From NCBI GenBank assembly GCA_036272815.1, contig DATAYA010000208.1:1-16808 (forward strand): a stretch of 16,808 nt of DNA, given 5' to 3'. The notes below the pieces were generated by a model. The model ran no database searches. It saw only the letters and a list, made by a program, of their open reading frames with translations, and had not been told where the DNA came from. The translations under genes were made by a program, and so were the position numbers. This DNA is from DATAYA01 sp036272815 (lineage in GTDB: Bacteria; Pseudomonadota; Alphaproteobacteria; Acetobacterales; Acetobacteraceae). Below, one piece after another: positions 1-6,669 of the stretch. Each line of letters opens with the position of its first letter. The first letter of the stretch is position 1.

Positions 1-1063
1 GCGGTGTTCCGGCGCGTAAACAAAGCCGCCTTCGAAGCAGCGTTCCTGCAGGTTCTGCTGCTGGCGCGCGAAAGCGGCCTGTTGCGGCTCGGCACGGTGT
101 CAATCGATGGAACGAAGATCGATTCCAACGCCTCGAAGATCGGCTCGGTGCGCTACGACCGGGCCAAGGAACTGCGCGCCAAGCTGGCGGCGGACATTGC
201 GGCGCTGACAGCGCAAGCCGAGGCAGCCGATGCCGAGGATCACGATCCGCAAGCGCTGCCAGCGGAACTGGCCCGGCGCGAAGCGCTCAAGGCGAAGCTC
301 GATGCCGCTTGCTATCGGCTGGAGGCCGAAGCCCGCGGGCTATCGGCTGGAGGCCGAAGCCCGCGCCGAAGCGCAGGCCGGCCGCCCAGCTTACGAAGCA
401 AAGAAGGCCGCCTATGACGCCAAGAAGGGGCGTCGCGGCCGCCCGCCGAAGCTGCCCGACGATGACCCGCCGCCAGACCGGCAGAGCAACCTGACTGACC
501 CGGACAGCGTCCTGATGCGCCGCTCAGACGCGCACGAATATCGCCAAGCCTACAACGCACAGGCGGTGGTCTGCGCCGATGGTGCGCAACTGATCCTGGC
601 GACCAACCTGGTCGCGACCTCAGCCGACGCGCCCAGCTTCGCCGCGACCATCCTGGGGATGGAGGCAACGATTGGCCTGCCGAAAACGGTTCTGGCCGAC
701 ACCGGCTTCGCCAGCGGCCCGGCGGTGGCGGACCTGCAAGCACGCGGCATCATGCCGCTGGTGGCGATCGGGCGGACCCAGCCGCAGCGGCCCTACGACT
801 TCCGCCCGCCGCCCAAGCCCAAATCGCCCCGACGGATCACCGAGCCCTGGCGCATTGCCATGAAAGCCAAGATGCAGACTGACGATGCACAAGCCCTCTA
901 CAAAAAGCGCAAGCAAACCGTCGAACCGGTGTTCGGCATTATCAAGAGCGCCATGGGCTTCCTCCGCTTCCACTTGCGCGGTCTGCACAACGTCGCCTCC
1001 GAGTGGACTCTGACCGCACTCGCCTACAACTGCAGGAGACTCGCCCGCCTCCAGACGGCATGA
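1..1063 (+). pseudogene. IS1182-family transposase, 5'-truncated by window edge and frameshifted
   Basis: This is a DDE transposase remnant, read in two frames. The first frame (from the left edge to 417) carries the block VSIDGTKIDSNAS, typical of the first catalytic Asp region of IS1182 transposases. The second frame (coding from about 339 to 1063) carries VLADTGFASG, matching the second Asp region, and EPVFGIIKSAMGF, matching the Glu region. It ends in a conserved-looking tail, ALAYNCRRLARL. The frame switch falls at a 27-bp perfect repeat, 311-337 and 339-365, with a period of 28 bp. Removing one 28-bp unit joins the two frames into one uninterrupted protein (CYRLEAEARAEAQAG across the join), so the duplication is the inactivating event. 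The start and left terminal repeat lie outside the window. The family call is from motif recognition. No usable start is visible, so whether the copy ever moved from here is unknown. Confidence 0.88.
311..365 (+). repeat. 28-bp tandem duplication inside the transposase
   Basis: The 27 bases at 311-337 recur exactly at 339-365, separated by a single g at 338. The period of 28 is not a multiple of three, so the second copy shifts the reading frame by +1. It is a plausible replication-slippage duplication. An assembly error cannot be excluded from sequence alone. Confidence 0.95.
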
Positions 1064-1103
1064 TCGGCCCAAAGACTCCCACGCTCATCCTATGCCGCAG
1101 GCC

Positions 1104-1122
1104 AAATCCGACAGGCTGCTAG
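1104..1122 (+). mobile_element. candidate right terminal inverted repeat of the IS
   Basis: About 40 bp after the transposase stop, the segment ending in ACAGGCTGCTAG resembles the terminal repeats I recall for alphaproteobacterial IS1182-type elements (CTAGCAGCCTGTCGGA when read inward). The left end is outside the window, so the inverted pair and any target duplication cannot be confirmed. Downstream DNA belongs to the 3' flank of the RidA-family gene, which is consistent with the element ending here. Confidence 0.45.
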
Positions 1123-1174
1123 GCCGCCGGTGCAGGCGGAACACGAACTCGTGCGCGACCCGGCTTCGCCCGGC

Positions 1175-1645
1175 TCAGCGCAGCTCGAACATCCCCTCCA
1201 CCTCGACCGCCGCATCGGCCGGCAGGGCCGGAACGCCGATCGTGGTGCGCGCGTGCCGCCCCGCCTCGCCGAACACCGCGACCGCGAGGTCCGAGGCGCC
1301 GTTCATCACCTGCGCCTGCCCGGTGAAGCCGGCGGCCGAGGTGATGAAGCCACCCAGCCGCACCACCCGCGCGACGCGGTCGAGATCGCCGCCGCAGGCC
1401 GCGCGGAGCTGCGCGATCACGTTGACCATGCAGGCCCGCGCCGCCGCCTGGCCGTCCTCGACCGAGAGCCCGCCCGGACCGACGGCGCCGGTATGCGCGA
1501 TGCGGCCATCCACCGCCGGCACCTGGCCCGAGACCACCACCAGCTTGCCCGACACCACGAAAGGGACGTAGTTGGCGAGCGGCGTCATCGGCGTGGGCAG
1601 CGTGATGCCGAGCCCCGCGAGCGTCGCCTCGATCCGTCCGGCCAT
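1175..1645 (-). CDS. RidA family (YjgF/YER057c/UK114) protein
   Basis: A 156-residue RidA-superfamily protein. Family members hydrolyse reactive enamine/imine intermediates to ketoacids and ammonia, or take part in degradation pathways. The signature is in the C-terminal third: R133-TTIG-VPALP followed by VEVEGMFEL, which places Arg133 and Glu148 in the 15-residue spacing of the catalytic Arg/Glu pair of active RidA. SGKLVVVSGQVP near residues 32-43 is the usual N-terminal strand pair. The length fits the roughly 150-residue RidA subgroup rather than the 125-130-residue core RidA. The ATG at 1645 is preferred over one ten codons upstream because MAGRIEATLAGLGI matches family starts and a GGGGA lies about 10 nt upstream. 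The gene is transcribed divergently from der and ends 52 bp from the presumed IS end. Substrate is unknown. Confidence 0.9.
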   Translation of the reverse strand: MAGRIEATLAGLGITLPTPMTPLANYVPFVVSGKLVVVSGQVPAVDGRIAHTGAVGPGGLSVEDGQAAARACMVNVIAQLRAACGGDLDRVARVVRLGGFITSAAGFTGQAQVMNGASDLAVAVFGEAGRHARTTIGVPALPADAAVEVEGMFELR

Positions 1646-1718
1646 AGGCTTTTCCCCAATCCTGCGATCCGGCATCCTTATCCCGTTCGCGCCGCGGACA
1701 CACCCCGGGGATTATTAT

Positions 1719-1750
1719 CGTCATGGCCGGGGTTGACCCGGCCATCCACG
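1719..1750 (+). repeat. palindromic GGCCGGG/CCCGGCC repeat, copy 1
   Basis: An imperfect palindrome of 32 nt, starting cgtcatggccgg and ending cccggccatccacg. It can fold as a hairpin with a ggccggg/cccggcc-type stem around a short loop. It is inverted relative to copies 2 and 3. Repeats of this form are widespread between genes in alphaproteobacterial genomes (established knowledge). Confidence 0.85.
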
Positions 1751-1811
1751 GGCCGCACGCAGGCTCCGCTGCGGCGTTGTGGGCACGACTCAATCTCGGC
1801 GGCGGGCGTCG

Positions 1812-1843
1812 CGTGGATGGCCGGGTCGAGCCCGGCCATGACG
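1812..1843 (-). repeat. palindromic GGCCGGG/CCCGGCC repeat, copy 2
   Basis: Starts cgtggatggccggg and ends cccggccatgacg, which is the reverse complement of copy 1 with few changes. The stem ggccggg/cccggcc is intact. Confidence 0.85.
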
Positions 1844-1851
1844 TGAAGTGG

Positions 1852-1882
1852 GTGGATGGCCGGGTCGACCCCGGCCGTGACG
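1852..1882 (-). repeat. palindromic GGCCGGG/CCCGGCC repeat, copy 3
   Basis: Starts gtggatggccggg and ends ccccggccgtgacg, in the same orientation as copy 2 and only 8 bp after it. One change (gtgacg for atgacg) weakens the outer stem. The last base is 49 bp before the der start codon. Confidence 0.83.
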
Positions 1883-1931
1883 TGAATGAGGGCGGATTTC
1901 ACACTGACCAACGACCACCTCAGGAGCCGGC

Positions 1932-3281
1932 ATGGATAGCCCCGATCCCCTGCCGCTGGTCGCCATCGCCGGCCGGCCGAACGTGGGCAAGTCCAGCCTG
2001 TTCAACCGCCTGGTCGGCCGGCGGCTCGCGATCGTCGACGACACGCCGGGCGTGACCCGCGACCGCCACGAGGCCGAGGCGATGCTGCGCGGCCGCCGCG
2101 TCCGCCTCGCCGACACCGCGGGCCTCGACGAGGCGCCGGCCGGCAGCCTCTCCGGGCGGATGCACGAGGCGGCGGCGGCGACGCTGGCCCGCGCGGCGCT
2201 GGTGCTGTTCGTCGTCGATGCGCGCACCGGCATCCTGCCCGCCGACCGGCACTTCGCCGCGTGGCTGCGGCGGCAGGGGCGGCCGGTGCTGCTGGTCGCC
2301 AACAAGGCCGAGGGGCGCGGCGGGGCGGCGGCGGCGATGGAGGCGTTCGCGCTCGGCCTCGGGCAGCCGGTCGCGGTCTCGGCCGAGCATGGCGAGGGCA
2401 TCGCCGAGCTGATGGGCGAGATCGCCGACCGCGTGCCCGAACCCGCGGAGCCGACCGAGGCGGCGCCCGACCGGCCGCTGCGGCTGGCGATCGTCGGCCG
2501 CCCGAATGCGGGGAAATCGACGCTGCTGAACCGGCTGCTCGGGGCCGAGCGGGCGCTTACCGGCCCGGAGCCCGGCATCACCCGCGATCCGATCATGGCA
2601 CGGCTCGACGACGGGCAGGGCGCGATCGAGCTGGTCGATACCGCCGGCCTGCGCCGCCGCGCGCGCGTCGAGCCCGGACTGGAACGGGCGTCTACCGGGG
2701 CCGCGATCGGCGCGCTGAAACTAGCAGAAGTGGTGGCGCTGGTGGTCGACGCGACCGAGGGCATCCACGACCAGGACCTCACCATCGCCCGGCTGATCGA
2801 GCAGGAGGGCCGGGCCGCGGTCGTGGTGCTGAACAAGTGGGACGCGGCCGCCGACCGCAACGCGGTGCGCCGGGCGGTGGCCGAGCGGCTGCAGACCTCG
2901 CTCGCGCAGATGCCGGGGATCGCGCTGGTGCCGCTCTCGGGGCTGACCGGGGCCGGGGTGGACCAGCTGCTGCCGGCGGTGCGGGCGGCGCATGCGGTGT
3001 GGAACCGGCGCGTGGCCACGGGCGAGCTGAACCGCTGGTTCGAGGCGGCGCTGGAGCGGCACGCGCCGCCGCTGGTCTCGGGGCGGCGGCTGAAGCTGCG
3101 CTACATCACCCAGGCGAAGGCGCGGCCGCCCACCTTCGTGGTGTTCGGCACCCGCGCCGAGCAGCTGCCGGAGGCGTATCGGCGCTATCTGGTCAACGGG
3201 TTGCGCGAGGCGTTTGATCTTCCCGGCACGCCGATCCGCTTGCAGGCGCGCGGGACCGACAATCCCTTCGCGCCCGGCTGA
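1932..3281 (+). CDS. der: ribosome biogenesis GTPase Der (EngA)
   Basis: Der is an essential tandem-domain GTPase that assists maturation of the 50S ribosomal subunit. The 449-residue protein has two G domains. In domain 1, GRPNVGKS is at 14-21, GVTRD at 40-44, DTAGL at 61-65 and a variant G4 motif NKAE at 124-127. In domain 2, GRPNAGKS is at 190-197, ITRD at 217-220, DTAGL at 237-241 and canonical NKWD at 302-305. The C-terminal part (about 345-449) is the KH-like domain, including the conserved stretch around RLKLRYITQAKARPPTF. The length is on the short side of the family because the linker between G domains is short. The region after DTAGL in domain 2 (RRRARVEPGLERAST) departs somewhat from the usual RKR.K...E.YS pattern. 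AGGAG precedes the ATG. The next gene starts 26 bp after the stop. Confidence 0.97.
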   Translation: MDSPDPLPLVAIAGRPNVGKSSLFNRLVGRRLAIVDDTPGVTRDRHEAEAMLRGRRVRLADTAGLDEAPAGSLSGRMHEAAAATLARAALVLFVVDARTGILPADRHFAAWLRRQGRPVLLVANKAEGRGGAAAAMEAFALGLGQPVAVSAEHGEGIAELMGEIADRVPEPAEPTEAAPDRPLRLAIVGRPNAGKSTLLNRLLGAERALTGPEPGITRDPIMARLDDGQGAIELVDTAGLRRRARVEPGLERASTGAAIGALKLAEVVALVVDATEGIHDQDLTIARLIEQEGRAAVVVLNKWDAAADRNAVRRAVAERLQTSLAQMPGIALVPLSGLTGAGVDQLLPAVRAAHAVWNRRVATGELNRWFEAALERHAPPLVSGRRLKLRYITQAKARPPTFVVFGTRAEQLPEAYRRYLVNGLREAFDLPGTPIRLQARGTDNPFAPG

Positions 3282-3307
3282 TCGCGCCGACTGATGGGGG
3301 AACAAAA

Positions 3308-4798
3308 ATGACCTGGACCATCCTGACAGCTTCGCTCTCGCACGAGACCAACACCTTCTCGATCGTGCCGACGACGCTCGAGCATTTCCGCGCCGGCACC
3401 TACCTGCGCGACAACGCGGTCGCCGCCGAGCGGCGCGGCACGCATACCGCGCTCGGCGCCACATTCGAGGCGGCGGAGAAATACGGCTGGCGCCTGCGCC
3501 ACCCGCTCGCGGCCAGCGCGAACCCGTCCGGCACGGTCAGCGACGAGGCATTCGAGCACCTCGCCGGCCTGATCCTCGATGCGGCGGACGGCGCGGACGG
3601 GGCGCTGCTGCACCTGCATGGCGCGATGGTGACCGGGAGTTTCGAGGATGCGGAAGGAGAATTGCTGCGCCGCCTGCGCGCGCGCCTGCCCGCCGGGGCG
3701 CCGATCATCGTGACACTCGACCTGCACGCCAACGTCACCGAGACGATGGCGACAGCGGCGAATGCGCTGATCGCGGTCCGCACCTATCCGCATATCGACT
3801 TCTACGAGCGCGCCTGGCAGGGTGCGGACCTGCTCGACCGCACGCTGCGCGGCGCGGTCCGGCCGCGCACGGTGATCGCCCGGCGGCCGATGCTGCGGGG
3901 CCTCGACGGCGGGCGGACGCAGGCCGGGCCGATGCGCACGCTGCTCGACCGTGCCGAGGTGATCGAAACCGCGGGCGAGGCACTCGTCGTCAGCGTCTGC
4001 GCGGGCTTCACCGCGGCCGACATCCACGACGCCGGACCTTCGGTCACGGTGACGACGGACGGCGCCCTCGCGCGCGGGCAGGCGATCGCGGAGGACTTCA
4101 TGGACCACGCCTGGGCCGAGCGCGCCTGGACCAGCGTGCGCCATCTGGCGATCCCGGAGGCGATGGCGCACGCGCGCGCGGGCGAGGCGGGGGCGGCGGC
4201 GCCGCTGGTCATCGCCGACGTCACCGACAATCCCGGCAGCGGGCATTACGGCGACGCCACCACCCTGCTGGCGGCGATGCTCGCCGCCGGTCTGTCCGGG
4301 GCGGCGTTCTATGCGATCTTCGATCCCGAGGCGGTGCGGCAGGGGGCCGCGATCGGCGCCGGCGGCAGCGGCACGATCACGCTCGGCGGCCGGCACGATC
4401 CGGCCTCCGGCGGCGGGCCGCTGGAAGTGGCCGGCCGGGTGGTGACGCTGAGCGATGGGTGGTTCCGCGCGCACGGCCCGATGGGCGGCGGCGTGTGGCG
4501 CGACTATGGCCCGTCGATGCTGTTCCGCGCCGGCGAGGGGGACGGGATCGAGATCGCGGTGATCGGCCACAACACCCAGGCGACCGACCTCGCACAGCTC
4601 ACCTCCCTCGGCATCGACGTCGCGCACAAGACGACGATCGCGGTGAAGTCGGCACAGCATTTCCGCGCCGCCTTCACCCCCGTCGCGCGCGAGATCGTCA
4701 CCGTCGATGGCGGCGGGCTCGGCTCGGCGATCCTGCGCGGCGGCCGGTTCGAGCGCGTGCGCCGCCCGATCTGGCCACTCGACGAGATCGATCGCTGA
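3308..4798 (+). CDS. M81 family metallopeptidase (MlrC/microcystinase C-like)
   Basis: The 496-residue protein belongs to the M81/DUF1485 family, whose founding member MlrC hydrolyses linear peptide products of microcystin breakdown. Most members have unknown substrates. Recognisable family motifs are SHETNTFS at 11-18, HLHGAMV at 102-108, TLDLHAN at 136-142 and YPHID at 160-164. The His/Asp residues in these blocks are likely zinc ligands. The C-terminal MlrC_C part holds DVTDNPGSG and a YGPSMLFR segment. No signal peptide is present, so it should be cytoplasmic. A GGGGG run lies just upstream of the ATG at 3308. The gene sits between der and an SDR gene with short gaps, so co-transcription is likely. 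Together with the RidA, M20 and formyl-amidohydrolase genes nearby it suggests peptide or amide catabolism (inference). Confidence 0.93.
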   Translation: MTWTILTASLSHETNTFSIVPTTLEHFRAGTYLRDNAVAAERRGTHTALGATFEAAEKYGWRLRHPLAASANPSGTVSDEAFEHLAGLILDAADGADGALLHLHGAMVTGSFEDAEGELLRRLRARLPAGAPIIVTLDLHANVTETMATAANALIAVRTYPHIDFYERAWQGADLLDRTLRGAVRPRTVIARRPMLRGLDGGRTQAGPMRTLLDRAEVIETAGEALVVSVCAGFTAADIHDAGPSVTVTTDGALARGQAIAEDFMDHAWAERAWTSVRHLAIPEAMAHARAGEAGAAAPLVIADVTDNPGSGHYGDATTLLAAMLAAGLSGAAFYAIFDPEAVRQGAAIGAGGSGTITLGGRHDPASGGGPLEVAGRVVTLSDGWFRAHGPMGGGVWRDYGPSMLFRAGEGDGIEIAVIGHNTQATDLAQLTSLGIDVAHKTTIAVKSAQHFRAAFTPVAREIVTVDGGGLGSAILRGGRFERVRRPIWPLDEIDR

Positions 4799-4837
4799 CG
4801 TCAGGCGAGCCTCCGCACCGACCGGGAGGATGCGGCA

Positions 4838-5647
4838 ATGGACGAAGCCACCCTGACCAGGCTTGCCGGCCCTGCTCCGGTGCCGCGGGTTTCGGGCAGG
4901 CTCGCAGCCAAGGTGTGTCTTGTCACCGGCGGTGGCAGCGGGATCGGCCGCGCGACCGCTTTGCGCCTGGCGTTGGAAGGCGCCGCCGCCGTGGTGGTCG
5001 CTGGCCGTCGGCCGGACGCCGGCGAGGCAGTCGCCGCCGAAGTGCGCTCGGCAGGCGCGGAAAGCATGTTTGTCGCAGCCGACGTGACGCGGGAGGCGGA
5101 CGTTGCGGACTTGATTGCCGCGACATTGCGCCGCTTCGGGCGGCTCGACGCCGCGTTCAACAACGCGGGATTTCAGGAGCGGCGCGCACCGCTGGCAGAC
5201 CAGGACGGCGCGACGTACGAACGCGTGTTCGATACCAATGTACGTGCCCTGTTCCACGGCCTGCGTCACCAGATCCCGGCCATGCTGGCGGGCGGCGGCG
5301 GCGCGATCGTGAACAACACGAGCGTCAGCGGCGTGCGCAACCCCAATATCGGGCTATCGCTCTACTCCGCGTCCAAGGCGGCCGCCATCAGCCTGACCCG
5401 GTCGGCGGCGATGGAATATGCCCCCCAAGGCGTGCGGATCAACGCGGTGGCACCGGGCCGGGTGGTGACCGACATGATGCTGGCCTCCGGCATCGCCGAC
5501 ATGGCGCAGGTCGCGGCCGGGCTGCCGCTGCGCCGCATGGGCCGCCCGGAGGAGGTCGCCGCCGCGGTATCATGGCTGCTGTCGGACGAGACAAGCTATG
5601 TCGTGGGACATGTGCTGTTCGCCGATGGCGGCTTCCTGGCGGGATAG
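4838..5647 (+). CDS. SDR family NAD(P)-dependent oxidoreductase
   Basis: A 269-residue classical short-chain dehydrogenase/reductase that would oxidise or reduce a hydroxy/keto group with NAD(H) or NADP(H). The cofactor motif TGGGSGIG is at 30-37, NNAG at 108-111, the catalytic Asn at about 134, Ser162 (in NNTSVSG), and Tyr176 and Lys180 in YSASK. The typical PGRVVTDM and GRPEEVA blocks and the C-terminal FADGGFLAG follow. A basic pair at 57-58 (GRRP) after the second strand hints at NADP preference, but this is only a hint. An N-terminal extension of about 20 residues precedes the usual start of the fold. The start is supported by GGGAGG about 9 nt upstream. It follows the M81 gene by 39 bp and converges on the amidohydrolase unit, with 16 bp between stops. 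Substrate is unknown. Confidence 0.94.
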   Translation: MDEATLTRLAGPAPVPRVSGRLAAKVCLVTGGGSGIGRATALRLALEGAAAVVVAGRRPDAGEAVAAEVRSAGAESMFVAADVTREADVADLIAATLRRFGRLDAAFNNAGFQERRAPLADQDGATYERVFDTNVRALFHGLRHQIPAMLAGGGGAIVNNTSVSGVRNPNIGLSLYSASKAAAISLTRSAAMEYAPQGVRINAVAPGRVVTDMMLASGIADMAQVAAGLPLRRMGRPEEVAAAVSWLLSDETSYVVGHVLFADGGFLAG

Positions 5648-5663
5648 CCAGCGCCGCCGCCTG

Positions 5664-6635
5664 CTACCCGGTCAGCAGCCCCGGCAGCGCGGTCGCGAGG
5701 GTCGCCACCAGGCGTGTCATGTCGCGCTGCACGAGGTCGAAGCGCGGCAGCTTCTCGATGCGGCTCTCGTGCATGTAGAGGCCGCGGGCGATCTCGATCT
5801 GCACGACATGGACGCCCTCGCGCGGGCGGCCGTAATGGCGGGTGACGTAGCCGCCGGCATAGGGGTCGTTGCGGCGCACGACGTAGCCCATGCCGGTGAT
5901 CGCCGCCTCGACCAGGCGGGTGATGCGCGGCGCGCAGGCGGTGCCGTGGGCGTCGCCGAGCACGAAATCCGGCTCCGCGCCAGTGCGGCCCGCCGCACCG
6001 CCGGCCGGCATCGAGTGGCAATCGAGCAGCAGGCAGGCGCCGAACGATGCGCGTGCCTGCGCGATCAGCGCGGCCAGCGCCGCGTGGTACGGCTGCCAGC
6101 AGGCGCGCACCCGCGCCTCGGCCTCGGCGAAGCGGAGCTTGCGGCGGTAGATCGCCTCGCCGGAGGAGACCACGCGCGCGATCGTGCCGAGGCCGGCGCC
6201 GACGCGCGGGCTGGTGGTGTTGACCCAGGGCGGCAGCGGATCGGCGAACATCGCCGGGTCGAGCTCCCAGGCCTCCCGGTTCGGGTCGCAGAAGGCACGG
6301 GGGAAGGTGGCGGCGAGCAGCGGCGCGCCATGCGCGGGGGCGGCGGCGAACAGCTCGTCGACGAAGCTGTCCTCGCTCCGCCGCAGCCGGCGCGGGTCGA
6401 GCCTCGCGGCGGCGAGGAAGGCGGCCGTGTAGTCGCGCCCGGAATGCGGGGAAGCGAGCACCAGCGGGATCGCGGGCGCCGTCGGGGCGAAGATGCGGCA
6501 CGGTCCGCCCGCGTCGAGTGCGCCAGCGTCGGGCATGCGAGCGTCGGGCATGCGAGCGTCGGGCATGCGGGCGTCGGGCGCGCCGGCGGGAGGCGTGCAA
6601 GCGGGTGTCCCGGGTGCTGGCAGCGGGTGGTCCAT
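5664..6635 (-). CDS. N-formylglutamate amidohydrolase family protein
   Basis: The catalytic part (from about residue 48) matches N-formylglutamate amidohydrolases, which cleave N-formyl-L-glutamate to formate and glutamate (HutG-type reaction). Visible motifs are LVLASPHSG at 58-66, PNREAWELDP, LLLDCHSMPAG in the centre and HYGRPREGVHVVQIEI towards the C-terminus. The 323-residue length exceeds the usual 260-295 because of a low-complexity N-terminal segment with the pentad PDARM repeated (see repeat). Each repeat unit contributes an in-frame ATG, so the true start is uncertain: 6635 is the longest option, and Met24, Met29 or Met34 are alternatives. No strong ribosome-binding site decides this. 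It follows the M20 gene by 34 bp and is the last gene of the unit. No other histidine-utilisation gene is present, so a substrate other than formylglutamate is possible. Confidence 0.88.
   Translation of the reverse strand: MDHPLPAPGTPACTPPAGAPDARMPDARMPDARMPDAGALDAGGPCRIFAPTAPAIPLVLASPHSGRDYTAAFLAAARLDPRRLRRSEDSFVDELFAAAPAHGAPLLAATFPRAFCDPNREAWELDPAMFADPLPPWVNTTSPRVGAGLGTIARVVSSGEAIYRRKLRFAEAEARVRACWQPYHAALAALIAQARASFGACLLLDCHSMPAGGAAGRTGAEPDFVLGDAHGTACAPRITRLVEAAITGMGYVVRRNDPYAGGYVTRHYGRPREGVHVVQIEIARGLYMHESRIEKLPRFDLVQRDMTRLVATLATALPGLLTG
6511..6584 (-). repeat. 15-bp coding minisatellite in the formyl-amidohydrolase gene
   Basis: Three exact tandem copies of agcgtcgggcatgcg occupy 6525-6539, 6540-6554 and 6555-6569, flanked by degenerate units at 6511-6524 and 6570-6584. 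Read on the minus strand they encode the pentad PDARM. The period is a multiple of three, so copy-number change alters length without shifting frame. Each exact unit contains an in-frame ATG. Confidence 0.93.
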
Positions 6636-6669
6636 TGCCGGCCATCAAGCCGCAGAAAGCCCCCCGGCG

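Larger units (their letters stand above)
1646..1931. other. divergent intergenic region between ridA-like gene and der
   Basis: This 286-bp gap separates two divergent genes and should hold both promoters, but no convincing -35/-10 pair could be assigned by eye. Its main content is three copies of a palindromic repeat, listed separately. The der ribosome-binding site is AGGAG at 1922-1926, with about 5 nt to the start codon. Confidence 0.7.

Noticed and set aside
311..365. Programmed ribosomal frameshift in the transposase
   Set aside because: There is no slippery heptamer, IS1182-type transposases are single-frame, and the shift is fully explained by the 28-bp duplication.
3185..5269. Very long minus-strand open frame (694 codons) opposite the M81 and SDR genes
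   Set aside because: Composition is Arg/Gly/Ala-rich with no domain, and both plus-strand genes beneath it have full family motifs. It is a high-GC shadow frame.
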